From: Tardiphaga sp. vice304
GTDB lineage: Bacteria; Pseudomonadota; Alphaproteobacteria; Rhizobiales; Xanthobacteraceae
NCBI RefSeq assembly: GCF_007018905.1
Contig: NZ_CP041402.1
Span: forward strand, 806,001 to 870,000
DNA: 64,000 nucleotides
Direction: 5' to 3'
A program made the translations under genes and the position numbers. How positions within the stretch are numbered: the first letter of the stretch is position 1; each line of letters starts with the position of its first letter. Below the pieces are notes generated by a model. It saw only the letters and a list, made by a program, of their open reading frames with translations, had not been told where the DNA came from and searched no databases. This document shows positions 17,149-25,752 of the stretch, in pieces.

Positions 17149-17469
17149 ATGTCAGCTCACAGTTATCACCGGACTACAGATGGTCGTTTGGTCGACGAGA
17201 CCAAGGCTTTCGATGCGGGGGTGTTACGCCCCGGCTTCACGATGCGAACCAAGACGCAGTTGATGGACAATGCCGGCGCAACGCTGTCGTCGGACCAGTT
17301 GTCTGACGCCGAGCTGGACGCGCGCTCCGCTCGCATCGACGCGTTCAATGCGAAACTGTCCGACGCTTGGCGTGATCCATCAGTACCCCCGCAAGCGAGC
17401 GTTCCCGACGCGCTGGATGTCTACGACAACTACGACCGACGCACGTCTGAGGCGTGGCGTCAGATCTAA
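17149..17469 (+). CDS. unknown protein, first of a two-gene unit
   Basis: A 106-residue hydrophilic protein. The ATG at 17149 follows AAAGGA. Earlier in-frame starts lack a ribosome site. It has no signal peptide, membrane segment or recognisable motif. The sequence is rich in Asp, Arg, Ser and Ala with a helical middle (LSDAELDARSARIDAFNAKL). The next gene starts 24 bp later behind its own AAGGAGAG site, so both are probably one transcript. Function unknown. Confidence 0.6.
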   Translation: MSAHSYHRTTDGRLVDETKAFDAGVLRPGFTMRTKTQLMDNAGATLSSDQLSDAELDARSARIDAFNAKLSDAWRDPSVPPQASVPDALDVYDNYDRRTSEAWRQI

Positions 17470-17493
17470 TCCCAACAACCAAAGGAGAGAGAC

Positions 17494-18330
17494 ATGACCA
17501 GAACAACGCTACCCCCAATAGCCAATGCCAAATTCGCTGCGATGCTGGACGAGGTCGAGACAGCGCAGACCAGCGCCGTAAGCGTGCAGCGTCGCATCAA
17601 GGGAATGGAAGATCAGGTCCGCAATAACCCCGCTTCTGCGTCCGACATGGAGCCCGAGCTGGCCCGCCAGCGCGCTCGCCTTGGGCAACTACAGTCTCGG
17701 CAAATCGACCTGACACACGTCACCACAGCGATCAGCACGTGGTTGATGCAGCTCGGTTCCGGTTACGATCTCCGCGACGTGCCGCCAAGAAGCTACGAGC
17801 GATACGACGGCGAAACCTACATCGAGGCAGTCGACCGCATACGCCGCAACGTGGCCGACTTCAGGTCCTCAAAGGCAAGCGTTCAGCACGCGCGCCTGCC
17901 AGACGCGGACTTGTTCGAGGCTGCGGATGCCTACGTGGAAGCGTTGCGCGCGAAGGGACGACCGGAAGTCAGGCTCGACCCGGGAGCACTGTCGATCAAG
18001 TTCCGCTTGGAGGGCTACGCCGCCGATGCGGTGGCCCTTCTAGCGTGGCTCGATCCAGACACCATGAAGGCGAGGCTGCACCTCGACATCGAAGAGCGGC
18101 TCAGTCAGCCCGCCGAGGCCGACAGGTTGTATATGTCTCTGGCAGAGCGCGAGCTGGCGCTGCTCGACATCGAGGCTCGCGCGCTGGCACAGGAGCGCGA
18201 GGAGGAGCAACTCATCTGCGAAGCGCTATCGATGGAAAACACTGACATTCCGCGCCGACGGAACGCTCCTCCTGGCGCGATACTCGGTGTCGAGGTTGTC
18301 CGCGCCGAAAGGAAGCTGTCGGCGGCATAG
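17494..18330 (+). CDS. unknown coiled-coil protein
   Basis: A 278-residue soluble protein. Residues 15-80 are helical with heptad-like Leu, Val and Gln spacing (MLDEVETAQTSAVSVQRRIK, RARLGQLQSRQIDL). A mixed middle region follows, then a long Ala/Glu/Leu helix at about 205-250 (LAERELALLDIEARALAQER). There is no catalytic motif I recognise. It is the last gene before the right end of the element and may be structural or regulatory. Strong AAGGAGAGAG site. Confidence 0.6.
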   Translation: MTRTTLPPIANAKFAAMLDEVETAQTSAVSVQRRIKGMEDQVRNNPASASDMEPELARQRARLGQLQSRQIDLTHVTTAISTWLMQLGSGYDLRDVPPRSYERYDGETYIEAVDRIRRNVADFRSSKASVQHARLPDADLFEAADAYVEALRAKGRPEVRLDPGALSIKFRLEGYAADAVALLAWLDPDTMKARLHLDIEERLSQPAEADRLYMSLAERELALLDIEARALAQEREEEQLICEALSMENTDIPRRRNAPPGAILGVEVVRAERKLSAA

Positions 18331-18537
18331 CTTCCCAGGGCGCGGGTTGGTCTTCGCGCCATGGGCTCCACCTCGTGGGTGTTATTCTCCTTTCACCCGC
18401 GAGCGCGGGCGGTCGGGTTTTGTTGCCCCGGCGCGGCTCGCACTTATTGGCGCACTCGGGTGGTCGCCACAAATAACTCCCGAGAGCCGGCGGCCGATCA
18501 ACTCCCCTCGGCGCGGCCGGCATCTAGGCGCTTGAAA

Positions 18538-18562
18538 GCCCCGCTCTTGCGGGGCCCTCTTG
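18538..18562 (+). terminator. possible terminator at the end of the element
   Basis: A 7-bp GC stem, gccccgc with gcggggc, loop tctt, then cctctt. It lies about 200 bp after the last gene of the element and has no strong T run, so it would be a weak terminator at best. Confidence 0.4.
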
Positions 18563-18654
18563 CAGCACCTGACGTGGAATCACAGGGCACGCCCCCAGTG
18601 GTAGCCCCATGCGAAAGTTCGCTAAAAGTCACGTTTTGCTAGGCTTTTTGGCCC

Positions 18655-18672
18655 GGATGCCCGGCACAAGGC
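18655..18672. other. attR candidate (18-bp direct repeat)
   Basis: Identical to 8944-8961. The bases after it, cgggcataacg, complete the palindrome whose left part lies outside attL. Together they mark the right boundary of the element 35 bp from the end of lysC. Confidence 0.7.
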
Positions 18673-18706
18673 CGGGCATAACGACCTTCTGGAGACGTGC
18701 CGGTCT

Positions 18707-19960
18707 TTACGCCTTGTCCAGCCCGTACAGCGTGTGCAGCGTGCGGACCGCCAGTTCGGTGTAGGCGGCGTCGATCAGCACCGAGAACTTGATTTCGGAC
18801 GTGGTGATCGCCCGGATGTTGATCTTGCGCTCGGACAACGCCGCAAAGGCCTCCGCGGCGACGCCGGCGTGGCTGCGCATGCCGGAACCGATCACCGAGA
18901 CCTTGGCAACGTCGGTGGCGGTGTCGAGCCGCTTGTAGCCGATTGTGGCCTGGGCCGAGGTGATGGTCTCCTTGGCGCGGGCATAGTCGGAGGCCGGCAC
19001 CGTGAAGGTGAGGTCGGTGGTCTTGCCGTCCTCGGAGACGTTCTGCACGATCATGTCGACGTTGATGTTGGCCTCGGCCAGCGGCACGAAGATCGAGGCG
19101 GCGACTCCCGGCTTGTCGTCGATCTGTCGGACCGAAATCTGGGCCTCGTCCTTCGAGAACGCGATGCCTGTGACGACGTGGCTTTCCATGATTTCCTCCT
19201 CGCTGCAGATCAGCGTGCCCGGCGGCGTGCCGTGCGGGTCGATGTCTTCGGGTTTGTCGAAACTTGAACGGACGAATATCGGCATGTTGTGCACCATGCC
19301 GACCTCGACGGAGCGGACCTGCAGCACCTTGGCGCCCTGCGACGCCAGTTCCAGCATTTCCTCGAACGCCACCTTGTTGAGCCGCTGCGCCTTCGGCACC
19401 ACGCGCGGATCGGTGGTGTAGACGCCGTCGACGTCGGTGTAGATGTCGCAGCGGTCGGCCTTGATCGCCACCGCGATTGCCACCGCCGAGGTGTCGGAAC
19501 CGCCGCGGCCTAGCGTGGTGATGCGGCCGGTCTCGGCGTTGATGCCCTGGAAGCCGGCGATCACGGCGACTTCCTTGCGGTCTTGGAAGCGCGAGATGAG
19601 CTCGCTGCCGTCGATCTCCAGGATGCGCGCCGAGGCGTGGGCGTCCGAGGTCTTGATCGGGATTTGCCAGCCCTGCCAGGAGCGCGCCTGGATGCCGACC
19701 GCCTGCAGCGCGATCGCCAGTAGGCCGGAGGTCACCTGCTCGCCGGAGGCGACGATGGCGTCGTATTCGCGGGCGTCGTGCAGCGGCGAGGCGTCGGTCG
19801 CCCAGGCGACCAGCTCGTTGGTCTTGCCGGACATGGCGGAGACCACCACGGCGACGTCATGGCCGGCGTCGACCTCGCGTTTGACGTGCAGCGCGACGTT
19901 ACGGATGCGGTCGATGTTGGCGACGGACGTACCGCCGAATTTCATAACGAGACGGCCCAT
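18707..19960 (-). CDS. lysC: aspartate kinase
   Basis: This enzyme phosphorylates aspartate, the first step toward lysine, threonine, methionine and diaminopimelate. It is 417 residues from the ATG at 19960, and longer frames upstream would add a non-homologous leader. KFGGTS is at residues 7-12. [12 protein letters not shown] and [14 protein letters not shown] form the catalytic kinase domain. Two C-terminal ACT domains ([20 protein letters not shown] and [19 protein letters not shown]) mediate feedback inhibition. thrB, a later step of the same pathway, lies at 49618. A 156-bp divergent promoter region separates it from the PH-domain gene. Confidence 0.97.
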   Translation of the reverse strand: MGRLVMKFGGTSVANIDRIRNVALHVKREVDAGHDVAVVVSAMSGKTNELVAWATDASPLHDAREYDAIVASGEQVTSGLLAIALQAVGIQARSWQGWQIPIKTSDAHASARILEIDGSELISRFQDRKEVAVIAGFQGINAETGRITTLGRGGSDTSAVAIAVAIKADRCDIYTDVDGVYTTDPRVVPKAQRLNKVAFEEMLELASQGAKVLQVRSVEVGMVHNMPIFVRSSFDKPEDIDPHGTPPGTLICSEEEIMESHVVTGIAFSKDEAQISVRQIDDKPGVAASIFVPLAEANINVDMIVQNVSEDGKTTDLTFTVPASDYARAKETITSAQATIGYKRLDTATDVAKVSVIGSGMRSHAGVAAEAFAALSERKINIRAITTSEIKFSVLIDAAYTELAVRTLHTLYGLDKA

Positions 19961-20116
19961 GACGAGTGGTGCATTCCCTGGCGACAGTGGGTAAAGATAC
20001 CGCGCACGAGTGCGCGCAAGCGAGAAGGCGCGTATACCGAGCGGCGCGGGCCGGGGCAAGTCATCCCGGTTCCCAAAAGCGGCGATACGTACCGAGATCA
20101 GACATTCAGGACGGCC

Positions 20117-20584
20117 ATGGGGCGCTATATCGACGATATCCTGCAGCCCGGCGAAAAGCTGCTGTATTCCAGCAATTTGCACTGGGTCGTGTATTGGAAA
20201 GCGATTCTGGCCTGGATCGTCGCCTGCACCCTGCTGGTGCTGTCGCGCACCACGCTGGAGGAAAACCTGATCCTGTTTTACCTCGCCAGCGCCGCTGTGC
20301 TGGCCCTTGCGGCATTATACTGGTCGGCGAGGGCCTGGTTCCTGCGCTGGACGACCGAGACCGACGTGACCAATCTGCGGGTCGTGCACAAGACCGGCTT
20401 TATTACCCGAAAGACCTTCGAAATCAGCGTCGACAAGGTCGCCAGCGTCAGCGTCGATCAGAGCATCATGGGACGTATTCTGAACTACGGCGACGTCATC
20501 ATCGAAAACATGGGCGACGACGAGCAGAAGATCGAGACCATCGCGTCACCTCTCGCATTTCGCAGCAATATTACCGCCCGATAG
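20117..20584 (+). CDS. bacterial PH-domain membrane protein
   Basis: A 155-residue protein. Two adjacent membrane helices at about residues 25-65 (WKAILAWIVACTLLVL; ILFYLASAAVLALAALYW) are followed by a PH-like domain of the DUF304/bPH_2 type, with DVTNLRVVHKTGFITRKTFE and KVASVSVDQSIMGRILNYGD. The segment after the helices therefore sits on one face of the inner membrane. Function in this group is unknown. The upstream frame is open, but the ATG at 20117 gives the family's usual N-terminus. ubiG follows 14 bp later. Confidence 0.85.
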   Translation: MGRYIDDILQPGEKLLYSSNLHWVVYWKAILAWIVACTLLVLSRTTLEENLILFYLASAAVLALAALYWSARAWFLRWTTETDVTNLRVVHKTGFITRKTFEISVDKVASVSVDQSIMGRILNYGDVIIENMGDDEQKIETIASPLAFRSNITAR

Positions 20585-20598
20585 GACACGGTCCGACC

Positions 20599-21357
20599 AT
20601 GACCACCACAACCAATCCCCAGGACGCTTCCGCCTCCTCCGTCGATGCCGCTGAAATCGCGAAGTTTTCAAGGCTGTCGGACGAATGGTGGGACCCCAAG
20701 GGCAAGATGGCGCCCTTGCACAAGATCAACCCGTTGCGGCTGAGCTACATCCGCGATGCCGCCTGCCGCAAGTTCGAGCGTAACGTCAAAAGCCTGAACA
20801 GCCTGGCCGGGCTGCGCATGCTGGATATCGGCTGCGGCGCCGGCCTTTTGTGCGAACCGTTTGCCCGGCTCGGCGCCGAGGTGATCGGGGTCGATCCCTC
20901 CGCTACCAACATTGCGGTCGCGAAACTGCATGCCGAGCGCGCGCAGCTCTCTATCGACTATCGCTGCACCACCGTGGAGGAACTGGATCCGCTTGAGCGC
21001 TTCGACATCGTGCTGGCGATGGAAGTCGTCGAGCATGTCGTCGATGTCGGCGCCTTCCTGAATCGTTGCGCGCTGCTGCTGAAGCCCGGCGGGCTGATGG
21101 TGGTCTCCACCCTGAACCGCAACTGGAAGAGCTTTGCGCTCGGCATCCTCGCCGCCGAATACGTGCTGCGCTGGCTGCCGCGCGGCACGCACCAGTGGGA
21201 CAAGTTCGTCACCCCCGCGGAGCTCACGCAGTACCTGGCGCGCAACAAGCTGGCGATCACCGAACAGAGCGGCGTGACCTACAATCCGCTCGCCGATCGC
21301 TGGGGCCTGTCGCCCGACATGGACGTCAACTACATGGTGGTCGCGGAAGGCATTTGA
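20599..21357 (+). CDS. ubiG: ubiquinone biosynthesis O-methyltransferase
   Basis: UbiG (252 residues) carries out both O-methylations of the ubiquinone pathway, using SAM. The SAM-binding LDIGCGAGLLCEPFARLG is at about 75-92. The family-specific start FSRLSDEWWDP, PLHKINPLRLSYI and late THQWDKFVTPAEL are all present. It is probably membrane-associated. It lies 14 bp after the PH-domain gene and may be translated from the same message. Confidence 0.95.
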   Translation: MTTTTNPQDASASSVDAAEIAKFSRLSDEWWDPKGKMAPLHKINPLRLSYIRDAACRKFERNVKSLNSLAGLRMLDIGCGAGLLCEPFARLGAEVIGVDPSATNIAVAKLHAERAQLSIDYRCTTVEELDPLERFDIVLAMEVVEHVVDVGAFLNRCALLLKPGGLMVVSTLNRNWKSFALGILAAEYVLRWLPRGTHQWDKFVTPAELTQYLARNKLAITEQSGVTYNPLADRWGLSPDMDVNYMVVAEGI

Positions 21358-21880
21358 GTCGGCGCATCATTCGTCAGGTTTGTTTGCGCCGAAGGCGCGG
21401 ATCAGACGGGAGTCGCGTGGGTAGTTTTTCTGTCTTCGTGTGCGTCTGCCAAGCCTTGAGCCAAGCGCATCGCGCAAAGGCTTTCCGCCCGAACGGTGAA
21501 ACGTGCCCATTTCGGTCTGCCGACCATCGGAGGTAGCCGAAGGTTCTGAGCGAATCGGCCGATCGCCCGCAAAAGGTACATGAATCCGCGGCAGATCCGT
21601 ACGCCGGCCTTCGCGGCCGATGATACCATTTCGCGCCCGTATTTCTACACTCCTGCAGGTTAACTCGCGGGTAGCGACAAGCGTACAAACTGTTCGTACC
21701 TTGAGAGTCCACTGGAGCTTTCCAGAGTCGCGGTAATCCAAGCAAGAAAACAAAGAAGCATCTTTAGTGCGTAGGTTTTGCGGCGCCCACGAGCGCGGTG
21801 CCGCTCAGTCAGTAGCGTATCTGCTTGATGGATAATTTCCTCGAATGATGCGCCCGAACGGGGCCTCGAAGGACTGAAAA
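21358..21880. other. intergenic region before the phosphorelay cluster
   Basis: About 520 bp between ubiG and the first response regulator. Open frames on the minus strand here show no homology that I can recognise and no good ribosome site. The region is less GC-rich toward the right end, where the promoter of the cluster is expected. No hairpin, repeat or RNA gene identified. Confidence 0.5.
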
Positions 21881-22369
21881 ATGAGAAGGTCGTGTGAGCT
21901 GTTGACGCCATGCGTCCGTGATGTGGTCGAACGCCCTGTCGGAATGCGCGCTTTGTTGCTGGACGACGACGCAAGTGTCTGCGCTGCGTTGCAGGCAATC
22001 CTGGCGACGCAGGGAATCGAGGTGGTGACAGCGTCACGCGCGCATGCGGGCCTTCACGCTCTCAAGCAGTCCAGTTTCGATATCGCCATCGTTGATATCT
22101 TCATCCCGGGCATGGGTGGCCTCGATGCGATTCAGATGATCAGGCAATTGCTACCTAGCATTCCGATCGTCGCGATGACCGGATTCCGGCTGCGCCCGAG
22201 CCGCAATCCAAGCATGGACTTTCTTCAACTCTCGATACAACGCGGCGCGACATATGGAATCCTCAAGCCCTTCAGCCCCAACCAGTTGAGCCATGCTATC
22301 CGCGAGAGCCTTGCCGGACATTCGCCGGTTCAGCCGACTCCTGCCCCTGAAGCGGAATACCGGACATGA
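21881..22369 (+). CDS. single-domain response regulator
   Basis: A 162-residue protein with one receiver domain and no output domain. The acidic pocket is DDD at 28-30, the phospho-acceptor Asp72 in AIVDIFIPG, Thr100 in AMTG, and Lys129 in ILKPF. The proline-rich tail is short. The ATG at 21881 has AAGGA eight bases upstream, and a second ATG at 21944 would trim 21 residues. Its stop overlaps the start of the next gene (ATGA). A free receiver beside a Hpt protein suggests a phosphate shuttle or sink in a relay. Confidence 0.9.
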   Translation: MRRSCELLTPCVRDVVERPVGMRALLLDDDASVCAALQAILATQGIEVVTASRAHAGLHALKQSSFDIAIVDIFIPGMGGLDAIQMIRQLLPSIPIVAMTGFRLRPSRNPSMDFLQLSIQRGATYGILKPFSPNQLSHAIRESLAGHSPVQPTPAPEAEYRT

Positions 22370-23013
22370 CGGAGTGCCAGATCGAATTGGAGCCAGATTT
22401 GCAACTGGGCAGCGAGAAGACCGCTCAAGAACTGAGCGCACCCTCCGCCAGAACCGATGATGCGCGGCGCATTGCTGCCAACGAAATTGGCGCTGCCATT
22501 TCTCACGAGATCACCGAGCCTCTCACGGCGCTGATGCTATATGTGCAGGAATTGAAGCGCAGCTTCGAGAGTGAACCTCGCGATATCCCAGCCCATGCGA
22601 ACGAGATGCTGGAGAGCGCCTTGCGCGAAATCACTCGCGTTTTCACCATCATGGATCGGATCCGCGATCGCTTCGAGGGGGCTGACGACCTAGAAATGAC
22701 AGTGGCGCGAGGTTGTGACGTCATCAACTGGTTAAAGCGTACCATAAGCGAAAGTGTCGCTACTGACGCCACGGTATTGCCAAGAAAACGTCTGACCGCG
22801 CGTGAGCGGGAGGTGCTGGCGCTGATCGCCGGTGGGTCGTCGAACAAGGCGGGCGCCATCACCCTTAAGATGAGTCCGCGCACGTTCGAATCCCACCGTG
22901 CCAAAATTATGCGCAAGCTCAGCGTCAGGAATACCGTGCAACTCGTCCGGGCCGCCCCGCTGGAAATCCCGGCACTGCCGCCCCTCCTGGCCGGAAAGCT
23001 CTGTGATGAATAG
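22366..23013 (+). CDS. His-box (DHp-like) / LuxR-type HTH fusion protein
   Basis: A 215-residue protein with an unusual order. Residues 36-105 resemble the dimerisation/His-phosphotransfer helices of sensor kinases (ISHEITEPLTALMLYVQELK, His47). No ATP-binding domain follows. Residues 143-197 are a LuxR/FixJ-type DNA-binding HTH (LTAREREVLALIAGGSSNKA and SPRTFESHRAKIMRKL). It looks like a transcription factor whose regulatory domain is a His box rather than a receiver, and it could accept phosphate from the receivers coded around it. It overlaps the previous gene by 4 bases and the next by 8. Confidence 0.75.
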   Translation: MTECQIELEPDLQLGSEKTAQELSAPSARTDDARRIAANEIGAAISHEITEPLTALMLYVQELKRSFESEPRDIPAHANEMLESALREITRVFTIMDRIRDRFEGADDLEMTVARGCDVINWLKRTISESVATDATVLPRKRLTAREREVLALIAGGSSNKAGAITLKMSPRTFESHRAKIMRKLSVRNTVQLVRAAPLEIPALPPLLAGKLCDE

Positions 23014-24913
23014 TCTGCGGGGCTACATCGGCGAGCGCAGCCTTGCCGAAGAGATGTTCCGACTGGCGGTCGAGGCCTGCCCCAATGGCATGATCATGGT
23101 GGACAGCGATGGCGAGATTGTCATGGCCAATTCCGAGATCGAACAACAGTTTGGCTACAAGCGCGAGGAGCTGATCGGGCAACGCGTGGATATACTGGTG
23201 CCGAGGCGGTTGCAGGCGCAGCATGCGCTGCACAGGGCCTCGTTCACGCACCGGCCCGGCGCCGGCGAGCCGGAGACGCGGAGAATGGGCGCGGGACGCG
23301 ACCTGTTCGGACTGCGAAAAGATGGTACCGAGTTCCCCGTCGAAGTCGGGCTGAATCCCATCCGTGCTGGCGAGCATCTGCTGGTGCTGGGCGTGATCGT
23401 CGATATCAGCCAGCGCAAGCAGATTGAGCGCCTGAAGGAGGAGTTCGTCTCGACGGTGAGCCACGAACTGCGCACGCCGCTGACCTCAATCGCCGGTTCG
23501 CTTGGCCTGCTGGCAGGGCAATGGTCTGGCAAGCTGCCGGAATCAGCCGCGCGACTGTTGTCTATCGCCCACAAGAACAGTCAGCGCCTGGTGCGGCTGA
23601 TTAACGATATCCTCGATATCGAGAAAATCGAGTCGGGCCGGGTGGTGTTCAACAGCGTCAGGGTATCGGCGAAATCCATCGTTGAGCAGGCGATCGAGGA
23701 TAATCGCGGCTTCGCGCTCGGATATGGAGTAGGCATTCAACTCGATCCGGCCTCGATCGATTGCGAACTCAACGTCGATCCGGACCGGCTTTGCCAGGTC
23801 ATCACCAATCTGCTGTCGAATGCCGCCAAATTCTCGCCGTCCTCCGGCGATGTCATTGTCAGCGTCCGCAGCTATGCTGCGATGGTTCGGATCGCGGTTC
23901 GCGATTACGGTAGCGGCGTTCCGGAAAGCTTCAGCCCTCATATTTTTGGCAAATTTGCGCAGGCTGACGGAACTATTTCGAAGGACAAGGGCGGTACCGG
24001 CCTCGGTCTCAGCATCGTCAAGCAGATCGTGTTGCGCCTCGGCGGCGAGGTCGGATTCATTGACGCCGCGGGCGGAGGCACCGAGTTCTGGGTCGACCTG
24101 CCGATCTGGGACGACAGCGCCGGTGGTGAAATCGATTTGCTCTACGACGCCGCGGCGCCGCGAATTCTGCTGTGCGACGACGACCGGGCGGTGGCGCGCA
24201 CTGTGCGATTGCGTCTCGGTGCCGCTGGCTTTGCCGTGGATTTCGCCCACACGGTGGACATGGCGATGACGCGTTCCGCTGCGACGAAGTATGCGGTGGT
24301 GCTTGTCGATCTGCGTCTGCGCGGAGGCGACGGCATTGATCTCATTCTCCGGATGCGTGAGATTCCGAGCCATCGCAACACGCCTATCCTGGTTCTGTCG
24401 GAGGATACCGAGCACGGCCGCGGCGATGTCAGGTCGTCCCGGCTCAACGTGCTCTACTGGTTAGGCAAGCCGATCGATTTTTCGCGGCTGATCCAGTTGC
24501 TGCGGGTCCTCACTGCACCGCAAACCCGTGAACGGCCGCGCATCCTCCACTTGGATGACGATCATGACATCCTTTCCATGGTCATGCATACGCTGCACCC
24601 GATCGCCGATGTAATATCGGCGGACACGATCGAAAGTGCGCGGCACATCATCGCCACCGACCGGATCGATCTCGCCATCCTCGATACCGAACTGCGCGGG
24701 AGTAGCGGCCTCGATCTGCTGCCGGAGCTCACCGACGACCTCGGCCATTGGATTCCCGTCATTCTATTCTCGGCGTTGAGCGGCGAAATGGTTTGCGGCG
24801 ATCAGGTTGATGTCGCGATTCAGATGCCGGGGACGACGCTGTCGGATCTGCTGATCTCGGTTAGCGATCGCCTCACATTGCTGCCCGCAGGCTTTCCGCT
24901 GGTGCCCGTATGA
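23006..24913 (+). CDS. hybrid sensor kinase: PAS - HisKA - HATPase - REC - REC
   Basis: A 635-residue soluble hybrid histidine kinase. The PAS domain spans about 14-138 (AVEACPNGMIMVDSDGEIVM). HisKA has the phospho-acceptor His153 in VSHELRTPLTS. HATPase has QVITNLLSNAAKFSP (N box) and GGTGLGLSIVKQ. Receiver 1 has DDD at 391-393, Asp435 and Lys488 in GKPI. Receiver 2 has DDD at 517-519 and Asp560, but the usual Lys-Pro is replaced by Met-Pro (Met607), so it may be non-switching. It has no transmembrane segment, so it senses an internal signal through PAS. It overlaps both neighbours. Confidence 0.9.
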   Translation: MNSLRGYIGERSLAEEMFRLAVEACPNGMIMVDSDGEIVMANSEIEQQFGYKREELIGQRVDILVPRRLQAQHALHRASFTHRPGAGEPETRRMGAGRDLFGLRKDGTEFPVEVGLNPIRAGEHLLVLGVIVDISQRKQIERLKEEFVSTVSHELRTPLTSIAGSLGLLAGQWSGKLPESAARLLSIAHKNSQRLVRLINDILDIEKIESGRVVFNSVRVSAKSIVEQAIEDNRGFALGYGVGIQLDPASIDCELNVDPDRLCQVITNLLSNAAKFSPSSGDVIVSVRSYAAMVRIAVRDYGSGVPESFSPHIFGKFAQADGTISKDKGGTGLGLSIVKQIVLRLGGEVGFIDAAGGGTEFWVDLPIWDDSAGGEIDLLYDAAAPRILLCDDDRAVARTVRLRLGAAGFAVDFAHTVDMAMTRSAATKYAVVLVDLRLRGGDGIDLILRMREIPSHRNTPILVLSEDTEHGRGDVRSSRLNVLYWLGKPIDFSRLIQLLRVLTAPQTRERPRILHLDDDHDILSMVMHTLHPIADVISADTIESARHIIATDRIDLAILDTELRGSSGLDLLPELTDDLGHWIPVILFSALSGEMVCGDQVDVAIQMPGTTLSDLLISVSDRLTLLPAGFPLVPV

Positions 24914-25623
24914 CACAGATTCGCATCCTCCATGTCGACGACGAACCCGACATTCGCGAGGTGGTGGAAATCTCGCTTGGAATAGATCCTGACTTCGTTA
25001 TTCGCAGTTGTGGCTCTGGGGCGGAGGCCCTGGTGTTGGCGACGGAGTGGCTGCCGGACGTCATCCTGATGGATGTGATGATGCCGGCGATGGACGGGCC
25101 CGCTACGCTGGAGCGACTGCGGGAAAATCCGGCGACGAACAGAATCCCGGTGATCTTCATGACGGCGCGCGCCCAGACCCGCGAGCTCGATCAATTCCGG
25201 GCGCTTGGTGCCATCGGCGTGGTGCCCAAGCCATTCGATCCAATGACCTTGGCAGTTACGGTGCGTGACTACATCGCGCCACCAGATGATCCGCTCAAGG
25301 AGTTGCGGGACGGGTTCTTGCTGCGGCTCGATCGTGACGCCCGGCGTTTGGTGGAGCTGCGCGACGATTTGCGCTCGGGGGATACATCCAGCGATATGAT
25401 GGTAAGCCTGCGGTATCTAGCGCACAATCTGGCGGGCGCCAGCGGAATCTACGGATATATACCGATCAGCAACGCAGCGGCCGCCCTCGAGGATGCGATC
25501 ATCGCCGATCAGGCCGGCACGGGCGATGCGATCGTACGTGCCATCGACGCCCTGCTGGACATTACCGAACATCAAGCCGAGCTACGTGGGCAGTTAGCGC
25601 ATGCCGAAAGCAGAACCATCTAG
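24910..25623 (+). CDS. receiver-Hpt phosphotransfer protein
   Basis: A 237-residue protein. The N-terminal receiver has Asp10/Asp11, phospho-acceptor Asp55 in VILMDVMMPAMDG, Thr85 and Lys107 in PKPFD. The C-terminal Hpt four-helix domain has LRYLAHNLAGASGIYGY, with phospho-His172. Receiver plus Hpt in one protein is a relay intermediate. It could pass phosphate from the hybrid kinase to the free receivers. Its ATG overlaps the kinase stop (ATGA), so the two are made together. Confidence 0.9.
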   Translation: MTQIRILHVDDEPDIREVVEISLGIDPDFVIRSCGSGAEALVLATEWLPDVILMDVMMPAMDGPATLERLRENPATNRIPVIFMTARAQTRELDQFRALGAIGVVPKPFDPMTLAVTVRDYIAPPDDPLKELRDGFLLRLDRDARRLVELRDDLRSGDTSSDMMVSLRYLAHNLAGASGIYGYIPISNAAAALEDAIIADQAGTGDAIVRAIDALLDITEHQAELRGQLAHAESRTI

Positions 25624-25752
25624 GTATTGCTACCGAAGCGTTCCTTAGCGGGACGTTAGTTAGTCCTTGTTTTCATAGATGACGGGATTGCGGTTCGCTC
25701 GCTACTGCCAAACAAGGCACGAACGAAAATCTGCGGTCGACAGGAGGGCACT

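Larger units (their letters stand above)
8944..18672. mobile_element. 9.7-kb integrative element between ptsP and lysC (phage-satellite-like)
   Basis: It is bounded by perfect 18-bp direct repeats with an integrase just inside the left one. Contents in order: tyrosine recombinase; 5-hmdU DNA kinase-like protein; two small Gly-rich exported proteins; small proteins; RepA-like ATPase, frameshifted prim-pol and AlpA, all leftward; a non-coding region with repeated TAGCAGG; a small-terminase-like protein; DUF6894; two unknown genes. Base composition is visibly lower in GC at 13.0-15.6 kb than in the flanks. Integrase, AlpA, prim-pol and RepA in about 10 kb is the layout of phage satellites and small integrative elements. 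No capsid, tail or conjugation gene is present. Confidence 0.75.
18331..18706. other. right end of the element and lysC downstream region
   Basis: About 376 bp. It holds a GC-rich hairpin at 18538-18562 (gccccgc / gcggggc), the attR candidate, and the right remainder of the split palindrome. No gene is seen. Short open frames here do not resemble coding sequence. Confidence 0.5.

Noticed and set aside
21367..21753. Minus-strand open frames between ubiG and the relay cluster
   Set aside because: Three overlapping frames of similar length, none with a start signal or domain. Typical chance frames in GC-rich DNA.
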